A stretch of 64,000 nucleotides of DNA. It comes from DASQMT01 sp963839615 (GTDB lineage: Bacteria > Actinomycetota > Thermoleophilia > Solirubrobacterales > Solirubrobacteraceae). The DNA is taken from positions 372,001 through 436,000 of the forward strand of contig CAWIVY010000010.1 of assembly GCA_963839615.1 (NCBI GenBank), written 5' to 3'. Shown here piece by piece: positions 18,363 through 28,231 of the stretch; the stretch's first letter is position 1; every line of letters starts with the position of its first letter. The notes beneath the pieces are model-generated. The model saw nothing but the letters and a program-made list of their open reading frames with translations, did no database searches and was not told where the DNA came from. The translations under genes and the position numbers were made by a program.

Positions 18363-19325
18363 GTGGCCGATGAGCGCAATCCACCGCTGATCCGCCGCGA
18401 AGGCGGCCCCGAGCCCGAGTCCGAGCCGCAGCAACGGCCCGCGGACGAGCAGCGCTCCGCCGAGGAGCGTTCCGCGGATGCGGCCGTCACCCGCGAGCGG
18501 CCGCCCGATCCGCCCGCGGAGGGGGACGAGGAGTACCAGTGGCACACCGGCAAGCAGCGCCCCACCGGCGTCGAGGATGCGGTCGAGTTCGTCGAGGTGC
18601 ACAAGGCGTTCGGCCGCAACAAGATCCTGCGCGGGCTGAACCTCGGCATCCCCGAGGACAAGATCTCGATGATCCTCGGCCCGTCCGGCACGGGCAAGTC
18701 GGTCTGCATCAAGCACATGGTCGGCCTGCTCTACCCCGACGACGGCGACGTCCTCGTGCATGGCGAGTCGGTCCCCAACATGCCCGACGAACAGCTCTTC
18801 GAGATGCGCAAGAAGTTCGGCGTCCTGTTCCAGGACGGCGCGCTGTTCGGCTCGATGAACCTCTACGACAACGTCGCTTTCCCGCTCCGCCAGCACACCG
18901 ACAAGGGCGAGGACGAGATCGAGGAGATCGTCATGCGCCGCTTGCGCGAGGTCGGCCTCGAGGGCGCGATGGACAAGGCGCCCAACGAGCTCTCGGGCGG
19001 CATGCGCAAGCGCGCCGGCTTCGCCCGCTCGCTCGTGCTCGACCCCGACATCGTGCTCTTCGACGAGCCCGACTCGGGCCTGGATCCGGTCCGCACTGCG
19101 CTGCTGTGCGAGCTGATCCAGGAGGTCCACGCCGAGAACGGCGGCGCCTACGTCGTGATCACGCACGACATCATGTCGGCCAAGCGCGTCGCCGAGTACA
19201 TCGCGGTGCTGTGGAAGGGCCGGATCGTCGAGTCCGGGCCCGCGGACGAGCTCTTCAACTCCGACAACCAGTTCGTGCGTCAGTTCCTCGCGGGCGCTTC
19301 GCAGGGACCCCTGGGGATGGAGTGA
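18363..19325 (+). CDS. Mkl/MlaF-type ATPase of the Mce transporter
   Basis: ABC ATPase of 320 residues that energises the YrbE permeases. Walker A GPSGTGKS, signature LSGGMRKR, Walker B IVLFDEPDSGLD and the switch histidine in VVITHDI are intact; the family-typical GVLFQDGALFGSMNLYDNV is present. The first 65 residues form an acidic, proline-rich, probably disordered extension that MlaF lacks. The GTG at 18363 lies after GGAGG (18349-18353), 5 bp past the previous stop. Confidence 0.94.
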   Translation: MADERNPPLIRREGGPEPESEPQQRPADEQRSAEERSADAAVTRERPPDPPAEGDEEYQWHTGKQRPTGVEDAVEFVEVHKAFGRNKILRGLNLGIPEDKISMILGPSGTGKSVCIKHMVGLLYPDDGDVLVHGESVPNMPDEQLFEMRKKFGVLFQDGALFGSMNLYDNVAFPLRQHTDKGEDEIEEIVMRRLREVGLEGAMDKAPNELSGGMRKRAGFARSLVLDPDIVLFDEPDSGLDPVRTALLCELIQEVHAENGGAYVVITHDIMSAKRVAEYIAVLWKGRIVESGPADELFNSDNQFVRQFLAGASQGPLGME

Positions 19326-19380
19326 CCCGGGGCCCCGGCGGAAAGCTTCCTCTGAGCCAGCGAGCATCAGGGGGTCATCG

Positions 19381-20727
19381 GTGACGATCGCCCGCGGCGC
19401 CGCCGTGCTTGCGCTCGCCCTGGTGATCCTGCTCGCGGCCTGGCTGCTGCTGTTCCGGGGCGCAGGCGGCACCGAGTACACGCTGATGTTCGAGTCGGCC
19501 GGCCAGCTCGTGCCCGACAACGACGTGCAGGTCGGCGGCAGGCGCGTCGGCTCGATCAAGAAGATCGAGCTCACCGACGACAACCAGGCCGCGATCAGGA
19601 TCAGCGTGGAGGAGCCCTACGCGCCGCTGCGCGAGGGCACCAAGGCGACGATCCGCCTGACCTCGCTGTCGGGCATCGCCAACCGCTACATCGCGCTCAC
19701 GCCGGCGGGGGCGAACGCCAAGAAGCTCGAGGACGGGGCCACGCTGACGACCGCCTCGACGACGCCGGTCGTCGATCTCGACCAGCTCTTCAACACGCTC
19801 GACGCGAAGACCCGCGGCGACCTCCAGGACGTCGTCAAGGGGTTCGCCGCGCAGTTCCGCGGCAAGGGCGGGGAGGCCGGCGAGGCGGCGAAGTACTTCA
19901 ACCCGTTCCTGTCGACCTCGCGCCGCCTCGTCGGCGAGGTCACGGAGGACGAGGGCAGCCTGACCCGCTTCATCGTCAACTCCTCCCGCCTGGTCGGTGC
20001 GCTGGCGGAGAAGCGCGACGACCTCGCCGACCTCGTCGGCAACACGAACGCCACGGCGCGCGCGATCGGCGACGAGAACGTCGCGCTCGCCCGCGCGCTC
20101 GGCCTGCTGCCGACCACGCTGCGGCGCGCGAACACGACCTTCGTCAACCTGCGCGCGACGCTCGACGACCTCGACGTGCTGGTCGCGGAGTCCAAGCCGG
20201 CCACGAAGGACCTGGCGCCGTTCCTGCGCGAGCTGCGCCCGCTCGTGGCCGCCTCGCGCCCGACGATCCGCGACCTGCGCCGGCTCGTGCGCCGCGACGG
20301 CCCGGACAACGACCTCGTCGAGGCGACGCGCAAGATGCCCGCGCTCCAGAAGGTCGCCACGCCGGCGTTCGACCACGGCCGCGAGGCGCTCGTGAAGCTG
20401 CAGCCGGTGCTCGAGTTCATCCGGCCCTACACGCCGGAGTTCGCCGGCTGGCTGCGCGACTTCGGCCAGGGCGCCTCGAACTACGACGCCAACGGCCACT
20501 ACGCGCGCATCCAGCCGATCTTCAACGCGTTCAACTTCAACGACAACCCGGCGGGCGGCGTGCTGACGCCGATCCCGCCGTCGCAGCGCTTCGACGGGCT
20601 GGAGACGAACCAGCTGCGCCGCTGCCCGGGCGCCGCGTCGCAGGCCAACGCCGACGGCTCGGCGCCGTGGCGCGACGTGAACGGCAACCTCGACTGCGAT
20701 CCCAACCAGATCCCGCCGGGGCCATGA
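19381..20727 (+). CDS. Mce family protein 1 (MlaD domain)
   Basis: First of six Mce subunits, 448 residues. One N-terminal transmembrane helix (AAVLALALVILLAAWLLLF, residues 7-25) anchors an MlaD domain at about 30-110 (YTLMFESAGQLVPDNDVQVGGRRVGSI). A long helical region follows, with repeated heptad-like segments such as LRRANTTFVNLRATLDDLDVLV that form the hydrophobic needle through which lipid passes. The C-terminal 60 residues contain paired cysteines (RRCPGAAS, NLDCDPNQ). GTG 19381 follows GGGGG. The frame is intact, and the stop overlaps the next ATG. Confidence 0.93.
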   Translation: MTIARGAAVLALALVILLAAWLLLFRGAGGTEYTLMFESAGQLVPDNDVQVGGRRVGSIKKIELTDDNQAAIRISVEEPYAPLREGTKATIRLTSLSGIANRYIALTPAGANAKKLEDGATLTTASTTPVVDLDQLFNTLDAKTRGDLQDVVKGFAAQFRGKGGEAGEAAKYFNPFLSTSRRLVGEVTEDEGSLTRFIVNSSRLVGALAEKRDDLADLVGNTNATARAIGDENVALARALGLLPTTLRRANTTFVNLRATLDDLDVLVAESKPATKDLAPFLRELRPLVAASRPTIRDLRRLVRRDGPDNDLVEATRKMPALQKVATPAFDHGREALVKLQPVLEFIRPYTPEFAGWLRDFGQGASNYDANGHYARIQPIFNAFNFNDNPAGGVLTPIPPSQRFDGLETNQLRRCPGAASQANADGSAPWRDVNGNLDCDPNQIPPGP

Positions 20728-22347
20728 GAGCAGCCATCCCCGTCGCCGTCGTCCTGATCGTCGCCGCCGTGCTGGCGCTCTTCCTGGTCACCCGCGAGGA
20801 GGACGAGGCCTACCGCGTGCGCGCGATCTTCGACAACGCCGGCTTCATCATCGCCGGCGAGGACGTCAAGGTCGCGGGCGTCAAGGTCGGCTCGGTCGAG
20901 GACGTCGAGGTCACGCCCGAGTTCAAGGCGGCCGTCGTGCTGCGGATCGACGATGCGGGCTACCAGGACTTCCGCTCGGACGCGAAGTGCATCGTTCGCC
21001 CGCAATCGCTGATCGGCGAGAAGTACGTCGAGTGCGAGCCGACGCAGAAGCGCGGCGTCGGCACCGAGGCGCCGGGCGAGCTGCGCGAGATCAAGGACGG
21101 TCCCGGCAAGGGCCAGCGGCTGCTGCCGGTCGAGAACACCGAGCGCTCGGTCGACCTCGACCTGATCAACAACGTCATGCAGCGAGCCCTATCGGGAGCG
21201 CCTCTCGATCATCGTCAACGAGCTCGGCATCGGCCTGGCCGGCCGCGGCGAGGATCTCAACGAGGTGATCCGGCGCGCCAACCCGGCGCTCAAGGAGGTC
21301 GACGAGGTCCTGCGGCTGCTGGCCGAGCAGAACGACCAGCTCGAGAGCCTGGCCGTCGACGGCGACACGATCATGGAGCCGCTCGCCCGCGAGCGCAAGC
21401 GCGTCTCCTCGTCGATCGAGAACATGAGCGAGGTCGCCGAGGCGACCGCCGAGCGGCGCGCCGACCTCGAGGCGAACATCGAGCGCCTGCCGACCTTCCT
21501 GCGCGAGCTGCGGCCGACGATGACGCGCCTGGGCGCGCTGTCGGACGAGATGACGCCGGTGCTCTCGGACCTCGGCGACGTCGCGCCTGACATCAACCGC
21601 TTCCTGCTCGAGCTCGGCCCGTTCTCGCAGGCGGGCATCCCGGCGCTCGAGTCGCTCGGCGAGGCGGCGGAGATCGGCACGCCGGCCGTGCGCAACTCGG
21701 TGCCCGTCGTGCGCGACCTGCGCGAGTTCGCGAGCGCCGCGCGGCCGGTCGGCAAGTCGCTCGCCGAGGTGCTCGTCTCGTTCGAGAAGAACAACGGCAT
21801 CGAGCGCGCGATGGACTACATCTTCTTCCAGGCGACCGCCGTCAACGGCTTCGACTCGTTCGGCCACTACCTGCGCGCCGGCCTGATCGTCAACCAGTGC
21901 TCGTCCTACGCAGTCGACCCGACGGGCGGCTGCTCGGCGAACTTCCGCACCGGCGCGTCGGCGACCGCCGCGGGCGCGGCGTCGGCGCCGCGGGACCCGG
22001 TGCTCGCATGGACCGCGCGGATGCTGCAGGGGCTCGATCCGCGCAAGCCGGCCGGGAAGCGCAAGGGCGGCAAGCGCGGGGGCAAGCGCCGCGACGAGCT
22101 CAGCCGGCACGGTAAGCGCAAGCGCAAGGACGGGCGCGGCGGGCGCTCCGGCGGCGGCACGGCGCCCGCGCCGGCGCCCACACCGGGGCCCGACGCGGCC
22201 CAGCCGGCGCCGTCGCAGTCGCCCGCGCCCGCTCCGCCGGCGCAATCGCCGCAGGCCGGCGCGCCCGCGCCCGCCGCGACGCCGCCGCCCTCGAGCAACG
22301 ACCCCGCCGTCCCGCTGCTCGACTACCTGTTCGGAGGGCCGAACTGA
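20724..22347 (+). CDS. Mce family protein 2 (MlaD domain), one +1 frameshift
   Basis: Mce subunit with an N-terminal helix (AIPVAVVLIVAAVLALFLV) and MlaD domain (RVRAIFDNAGFIIAGEDVKV). The frame changes at about 21183, between LDLINNVMQ and PYRERLSIIVNELG; removing one base restores continuity, and the total of 1,624 nt is 3n+1. The helical needle region follows (ADLEANIERLPTFLRELRPTM). The last 110 residues are unusual for the family: a lysine/arginine-rich stretch (KRKGGKRGGKRRDE) then a proline/alanine-rich tail ending LLDYLFGGPN. It overlaps both neighbours by 1-4 bp. Confidence 0.9.
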
Positions 22348-23748
22348 TGCGCGGGCGCGGCAGCGGCATCGCCGGGAACCCCGTGCTGATCGGCGCGGCG
22401 ACCGTGCTCGTCGTGCTCGTGGCGGTCTTCCTGTCCTACAACGCGAACCAGGGCCTGCCGTTCGTGCCGACCTACGCGCTGAAGGCCCAGACGCCGAGCG
22501 CGGCCAACCTGGTGCGCGGCAACGAGGTGCGGATCGGTGGCGCGCGGGTCGGCTCGGTCGACTCGATCACCGTCGAGCGCAAGAAGGACGGCACCAGCGT
22601 GGCGGTGCTCGGGCTCAAGCTCGAGCGCGCGGTCTCGCCGCTGCCCAAGGACACCAAGGTGCTGATCCGCCCGCGCTCCGCGCTCGGCCTGAAGTACGTC
22701 GAGCTGACGCGCGGAACCTCGAACGAGGGCTTCCAGGACGGCGACACGATCCCGCTCGCGTCCGCCACGCCGGCGCCGGTCGAGTTCGACGAGTTCGTGA
22801 ACATGTTCGACGAGGACACGCGCGACGCGTCGCAGACCAACCTGCACGAGTTCGGCGATGCGTTCGCGGGCCGCGGGCAGAGCATCAACCAGGCGATCGG
22901 GGCGCTGCGGCCGCTGCTGCGCGACATCATCCCGGTCGCGCGCAACCTCTCCAGCGAGGAGACGAACCTGCCGCGCTTCATCCGCGAGCTGGCCGACGCG
23001 GCGCGGATCGTGGCCCCCGTCGCCGAGACGCAGGCGGAGCTGTTCGTCAACCTCGACATCACCTTCGGTGCGCTGCGCGAGGTCGCGCGGCCGTTCATCC
23101 AGGACTCGATCTCGAACGGCCCCGAGTCGCTCGACGCCGGCGATCCGCGGCTTCCCGGTCCAGCGCCCGTTCCTGGCCAACACCGAGGGCCTGTTCCGCG
23201 AGCTGCGGCCGGGCGTGCGGGCGCTGCGCGGCGCGGCGCCCGACCTCGCGGACGCGCTCGAGGTCGGCACGCCCACGCTGCTGCGACTGCCGGCGTTCAA
23301 CAAGCGCCTGGCCTCGCTGCTGACCGAGCTGGAGACGTTCTCGCAGGATCCGATGGTCCCGCGCGGGATCCGCAGCCTGACCGACACGATGCGGACGCTC
23401 AACCCGACGCTGCAGTACCTCGCGCCGGCGCAGACGGTCTGCAACTACGCGGCGCTCTGGTTCCGCAACATCGGGTCGCTGCTGTCCGAGGGTGACGTCA
23501 ACGGCACCTGGCAGCGCTTCATCATCGTCGCGACCCCGCAGGGGCCGAACAACGAGGGCGGCCCGTCCTCGGCGCCCGCCGACGGCCCGAACCTCGAGAA
23601 CCACCTCCACACCAACCCGTACCCGAACACGGCCGCGCCCGGCCAGCCGCGCGAGTGCGAGGCGGGCAACGAGCCCTACCTCAAGGGCCAGACCGTCACC
23701 TCGAACGTGAGCGGCACGCAGCAGGCCGCGACGGAGGCGACGCCCTGA
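22347..23748 (+). CDS. Mce family protein 3 (MlaD domain), one +1 frameshift
   Basis: Mce subunit with a membrane anchor (VLIGAATVLVVLVAVFLSY) and MlaD domain (YALKAQTPSAANLVRGNEVRIGGARVGS). The frame changes near 23142: ESLDAG is followed in the next frame by RGFPVQRPFLANTEGLFREL. Length 1,402 nt is 3n+1. The C-terminal region has the block PAQTVCNYAALWFRNIGSLLSE and a tail rich in asparagine and proline (NLENHLHTNPYPNTAAPGQP) with cysteine, as in other actinobacterial Mce proteins of this position. Start ATG overlaps the previous stop (TGATG). Confidence 0.9.
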
Positions 23749-25304
23749 TGGCCCGTACGCGCACCCGCCGCCGCGAGGGCCGCAGCCCGTTCACCGTGGG
23801 CCTGATCGCGCTGATCGTGATCCTGATCCTCGTGTTCCTCGGCTTCACGAAGGACATCCCGTTCACGCGGCCCTACCAGGTCAAGGCCGTGTTCCAGTCC
23901 TCGAACTCGCTGCGTCCCGACTCGCCGGTGCGGATCGCCGGCGTCGAGGTCGGCAAGGTCAAGAAGGTCGCGGCGGAAGAGGGCACCGACGCCGCGGTCG
24001 TGACGATGTCGATCAACAAGTCCGGCCTGCCGCTGCACGAGGACGCGACGGCGAAGATCCGCCCGCGCATCTTCCTCGAGGGCAACTTCTTCGTCGACCT
24101 GCAGCCCGGCACGCCCGGCTCGCCCGAGCTCGACGACGGCGCCACGATCAAGGTCACGCAGACCTCGACGCCGGTTCAGCTCGACCAGGTGCTGACCGCG
24201 CTGCAGTCCGACACGCGCCAGGACCTGCGCGACGTGATCGAGGGCCTCGGCACCGCGCTGAACTCGAAGCCGAGCGCGGCCGACGACCGCGACGCCGATC
24301 GGTCCGCGCGCGGCGAGACCGCCGCGGAGTCGTTCAACGACGCCTACGACGACGCCGGCCCGGCCGAGCGCTCGCAGGCGCAGGTCAACGAGGCGTTCCT
24401 CGGCCTCGAGCCCGAGGAGGACCTCGCGCGGCTGATCGAGGGCGCCGGCAAGACATCCGCCGGCCTCGTCCGCAACGAGACCCAGCTCAAGGACCTGGTG
24501 TCGAACTTCAACACGACGATGGCGGCGCTCGCCTCGGAGGAGTCGAACCTGCGCAGCACGATCCGCGAGCTCTCGCCGACGCTCGAGAACGCGAACGCCG
24601 CTTTCGCATCGCTCAACGAGGCCTTCCCGCCGACGCGCGCATTCGCGCGCGAGATCCTGCCCGGCGTGCGCGAGACGCCGGCGACGATCGACGCCTCGTT
24701 CCCGTGGATCGAGCAGGCGCGCGGGCTGATGTCCAAGGCCGAGCTGCAGGGCCTGGCGCGCGAGCTGTCGCCGGCGACGCGCGACCTCGCGCGCCTGACC
24801 GACAAGGCGATCGAGCTGCTGCCCGAGACCGACCTCGCCTCGAAGTGCGCGAGCCGCGTCGTGCTGCCCACGGGCGACGTCGTGATCAAGGACGAGTTCG
24901 AGACCGGGCGCGAGAACTACAAGGACTTCTTCTACGCGATGGTCGGCCTCGCCGGCGAGGGCCAGAACTTCGACGGCAACGGCATGTACGTGCGCTTCCA
25001 GACCGGCGGCGGCTCGCAGCAGGTCTCGCTCGGGCAGGGCTCCGCCGGCTCGCCGCCGCAGTTCGGCGGGCTGCCGACACCGCCGCTGGGCAACCGCCCG
25101 TTCTACCCGGGCAAGCTCCCGCCCTACAGGTCCAACGTGCCCTGCCACACGCAGAAGCTGCCCGACCTCAACGGCCCCGCCGCCGCCAAGGTCGCGCCGA
25201 ACCAGGGCGCCGCCACGGCGAACAGCACGGCGCGCGCCGCCCGGCTGCGGACGCTGCGCAGCAAGATCCGCCCGTTCGGCTCCAAGCCGGAGGCGTCGCG
25301 ATGA
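23748..25304 (+). CDS. Mce family protein 4 (MlaD domain)
   Basis: Intact Mce subunit of 518 residues. A basic N-terminus (ARTRTRRREGR) precedes one membrane helix (VGLIALIVILILVFLGF), then the MlaD domain (YQVKAVFQSSNSLRPDSPVRIAGVEVGKV) and a helical needle with LASEESNLRSTIRELSPTLENANAAF. An acidic insertion of about 35 residues (DDRDADRSARGETAAESF) interrupts the helical part near residue 185. The C-terminal region has FYAMVGLAGEGQNFDGNGMYVRF and a proline/glycine-rich tail. Coupled to both neighbours by overlapping stop/start codons. Confidence 0.93.
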   Translation: MARTRTRRREGRSPFTVGLIALIVILILVFLGFTKDIPFTRPYQVKAVFQSSNSLRPDSPVRIAGVEVGKVKKVAAEEGTDAAVVTMSINKSGLPLHEDATAKIRPRIFLEGNFFVDLQPGTPGSPELDDGATIKVTQTSTPVQLDQVLTALQSDTRQDLRDVIEGLGTALNSKPSAADDRDADRSARGETAAESFNDAYDDAGPAERSQAQVNEAFLGLEPEEDLARLIEGAGKTSAGLVRNETQLKDLVSNFNTTMAALASEESNLRSTIRELSPTLENANAAFASLNEAFPPTRAFAREILPGVRETPATIDASFPWIEQARGLMSKAELQGLARELSPATRDLARLTDKAIELLPETDLASKCASRVVLPTGDVVIKDEFETGRENYKDFFYAMVGLAGEGQNFDGNGMYVRFQTGGGSQQVSLGQGSAGSPPQFGGLPTPPLGNRPFYPGKLPPYRSNVPCHTQKLPDLNGPAAAKVAPNQGAATANSTARAARLRTLRSKIRPFGSKPEASR

Positions 25305-26653
25305 CGGCGATCCGCAAGCACCTCGTCGACTTCCTGGCGATCCTCGGCCTCGTGATCATCGCGTTCGCCGTGTCGACGGTGATCCTCGCCAACCAGCGGA
25401 TGACGCTGCCCGGCTGGTTCCCCGTGCTGGGCCAGAACTTCACCGAGGTCGACGCGGAGCTCTCGACCGCCCAGGCCGTGACGCCGGGCCAGGGCCAGAC
25501 CGTCAACGTCGCCGGCGTCGAGGTCGGGGAGATCTCGCGCGTGCGGCTCGAGGACGGCAAGGCGATCGTGACGCTCAAGCTCGAGGAGGGCAGCGTCCCG
25601 GTCTACAAGAACGCGAGCGTGCTGCTGCGGCCCAAGACCGGGCTGAAGGACATGGTGGCCGAGCTGACGCCGGGCACGAAGGACGCCGGCGAGCTCGAGG
25701 ACGGCCAGCGGATCCCGATCGGCCAGACGCTGCCCGACGTCAACCTCGACGAGATCCTCTCCGTGCTCGACGGCGACACGCGCAGCTACCTGCAGCTGCT
25801 GCTCTCCGACGGCGCCCAAGGCCTGGAGGGCAACGGGCGCGAGCTGGCGAACACGATCCGCCGCTTCGAGCCGCTCGCCCGCGACACGCGCGCGATCGCT
25901 GAGGAGCTCGCGAAGCGGCGCGAGAACATCAAGCGGGCGATCCACAACTTCTCGCTCGTGGTCGACGAGCTCGGCGGCAAGGACGATCAGCTCGCCGAGT
26001 TCGTGGAGAGCTCCAACGCCGTCTTCGCGGCGCTCGCGAGCCAGGATGCGAACCTGCGCGCGACGCTGCAGGAGCTGCCGCCGACGCTGACCGAGACGCA
26101 GACCGCGCTGGGCAAGGCGCAGGTGCTCGCCGACGAGCTCGGCCCGACGCTGCAGGCGCTCCGCCCGGGCGCCCGCGCGCTCGGTCCGACGCTGCAGCAG
26201 ACGCGCCCGTTCCTGCGCACGACGACGCCGATCATCAAGGACGAGATCAGGCCCTTCGTGCGTGCCTCACGCCCGCTGGTGAAGGAGCTGCGGCCGGCGA
26301 TGCGCGACCTCTCGGCGCTCACGCCCGACCTGCTGCGCAGCTTCAAGGTCGTGAACACGCTGCTCAACACGCTCGCCTACAACCCCCCCGGCGCCACCGA
26401 GGAGGGGTTCCTCTTCTGGGCCTCGTGGGTCAACCACCTCGGGCCCGCGATCTTCTCCAACCAGGACGGCCACGGCCCGATCCGGCGCGGTCTCGTGGTC
26501 GTCGGCTGCCAGAGCCTGCAGATCCTCGAGAACATCGTGCTCGGCAACCCGCAGCTCGGCGTGCTCACCCAGCTGCTCGAGGCGCCCGATCGCGCCGACG
26601 TCTGCCCGAAGTCCGCGCAGACGCCCGGTTCGGGCGGGAGCGGGAGTCCCTAG
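25301..26653 (+). CDS. Mce family protein 5 (MlaD domain)
   Basis: Intact Mce subunit of 450 residues: membrane helix FLAILGLVIIAFAVSTVIL (residues 11-29), MlaD domain around NFTEVDAELSTAQAVTPGQGQTVNVAGVEVG, and a long helical region including ASQDANLRATLQELPPTLTETQTAL and TPIIKDEIRPFVRASRPLVKELRPAM. The C-terminus has two cysteines (VVGCQSLQ, ADVCPKS). ATG 25301 overlaps the previous stop; its own TAG overlaps the next GTG. Confidence 0.93.
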   Translation: MTAIRKHLVDFLAILGLVIIAFAVSTVILANQRMTLPGWFPVLGQNFTEVDAELSTAQAVTPGQGQTVNVAGVEVGEISRVRLEDGKAIVTLKLEEGSVPVYKNASVLLRPKTGLKDMVAELTPGTKDAGELEDGQRIPIGQTLPDVNLDEILSVLDGDTRSYLQLLLSDGAQGLEGNGRELANTIRRFEPLARDTRAIAEELAKRRENIKRAIHNFSLVVDELGGKDDQLAEFVESSNAVFAALASQDANLRATLQELPPTLTETQTALGKAQVLADELGPTLQALRPGARALGPTLQQTRPFLRTTTPIIKDEIRPFVRASRPLVKELRPAMRDLSALTPDLLRSFKVVNTLLNTLAYNPPGATEEGFLFWASWVNHLGPAIFSNQDGHGPIRRGLVVVGCQSLQILENIVLGNPQLGVLTQLLEAPDRADVCPKSAQTPGSGGSGSP

Positions 26654-28230
26654 TGCAAAAGGCCGCCCCCAACTTCGGCCGGATCGCCGTGATGGTCGGC
26701 TTCGCGCTGTCGTGCTTCGCGCTGCTGCTGTTCCTGTGGCTCGCGTTCGGCGGCTCGATCCCGCTCAAGCCGAAGGGCTACCGGGTCGCCGCCTCGTTCG
26801 GCGAGGCCTCGCAGCTCGCGACGGAGGCCGACGTGCGGATCTCCGGCGTGCCCGTCGGCAAGGTCAAGACGATCGAGCCCGATGCCAAGACGGGCCGCAC
26901 GCTGGTGACGATGGAGCTCCAGGCCAAGTACAGCCCGATCCCGTCGGACTCCAAGGCGCTGCTGCGCCAGAAGACGCTGCTGGGCGAGACCTACGTCGAG
27001 CTGACGCCGGGCAGCGAGCGGGCCAAGAAGGTCCCGGAGGGCGGCAGGCTGCCGAACGGCAGCGTGTCCGAGACCGTCGAGCTCGACGAGATCCTGCGCA
27101 CGTTCGATCCCAAGACCCGCGCCGCGTTCCAGGAGTGGATGCAGACGCAGGCGCAGGCGATCGGCGGCCACGGGCGCGACCTCAACGACGCGCTCGGCAA
27201 CATCGGGCCGCTCGCCGAGGACGCCTCCGTGCTCGTCGACATCCTCAACCGCCAGCAGCCCGCGGTGACCCGCCTCATCTCCGACACCGGCGTGGTGTTC
27301 GAGGCGCTGACGGAGCGCGAGGGGCAGCTGAGCGACCTGATCACGAACTCCAACCGCGTGTTCCAGACGACCGCGAGCCGCGACCGCGAGCTGCAGGAGA
27401 CGTTCGTCGCGCTGCCGACGTTCGAGCGCGAGGCCCAGCAGACCGTCGAGCGGCTGACGCAGTTCTCGCGCGACACGGACCCGCTGGTCGACCAGCTGCG
27501 GCCCGCCGCGCGCGAGCTCTCGCCGACGCTCGAGGACCTGTCGGCGCTCGCGCCGGACCTGAAGGCCTTCTTCCGCGAGACCAACCCGCTGATCGACGCC
27601 TCGAAGGCCGGCTTCCCGGCAGCGGAGCGGGTGCTGAAGGACCTGCGCCCGCTGCTGGCCCAGGTCGACCCGGCCCTGCGCCAGCTCAACCCGATCCTCG
27701 ATTACGTCGGCCTCTACAAGCGCGAGCTCACGGCCTTCTTCGGCAACACGGCGGCCGCCACGCAGGCGACGACGGTGTCGCCCAAGGGCCCGCTGCACTA
27801 CCTGCGCACGACCAACCCGTTCAACCCCGAGAACCTGGCCGTGTATCCCAAGCGCCTGCCGACGAACCGGACCAACCCGTACACGCTGCCCGGTCACTTC
27901 GACCAGATCCGCAGCGGCCTGCCGTCCTACGAGACGCGCCATTGCGGCCGCGACGCGTTCCCGAGCATCGTCAACGCGCCGCAGCAGATCGCCCCCGCGG
28001 ACCCGCTGCCGGACCTCCCGCTCCCGGTCCCGGTGCCGGTCCCGGTGCCGGACGTGGAGAACGTGCTCGACGGCGCCTACCAGCTGCCCGACAAGCTGTT
28101 CTCCGACATCCTCCGCTTCGCGTTCCCGACCGGGCCGAGCGAGCCGCCCGCGCCCCCGTGCAAGCAGCAGCCGAAGTTCAACATCTCCGGCGAGCAGTCG
28201 CAGTACCCGCATCTGAAGCCCGCTGGTTGA
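26653..28230 (+). CDS. Mce family protein 6 (MlaD domain)
   Basis: Sixth Mce subunit, 525 residues, start GTG 26653 inside TAGTG. Anchor helix IAVMVGFALSCFALLLFLWLAF, MlaD domain YRVAASFGEASQLATEADVRISGVPVG, then needle helices (REGQLSDLITNSNRVFQTTAS, LEDLSALAPDLKAFFRETNPLI). The C-terminus carries a proline-valine run (LPDLPLPVPVPVPVPDV) and ends with a cysteine-containing tail. With this gene the six-subunit set expected for a hetero-hexameric actinobacterial Mce complex is complete. Confidence 0.93.
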   Translation: MQKAAPNFGRIAVMVGFALSCFALLLFLWLAFGGSIPLKPKGYRVAASFGEASQLATEADVRISGVPVGKVKTIEPDAKTGRTLVTMELQAKYSPIPSDSKALLRQKTLLGETYVELTPGSERAKKVPEGGRLPNGSVSETVELDEILRTFDPKTRAAFQEWMQTQAQAIGGHGRDLNDALGNIGPLAEDASVLVDILNRQQPAVTRLISDTGVVFEALTEREGQLSDLITNSNRVFQTTASRDRELQETFVALPTFEREAQQTVERLTQFSRDTDPLVDQLRPAARELSPTLEDLSALAPDLKAFFRETNPLIDASKAGFPAAERVLKDLRPLLAQVDPALRQLNPILDYVGLYKRELTAFFGNTAAATQATTVSPKGPLHYLRTTNPFNPENLAVYPKRLPTNRTNPYTLPGHFDQIRSGLPSYETRHCGRDAFPSIVNAPQQIAPADPLPDLPLPVPVPVPVPDVENVLDGAYQLPDKLFSDILRFAFPTGPSEPPAPPCKQQPKFNISGEQSQYPHLKPAG

Positions 28231-28231
28231 G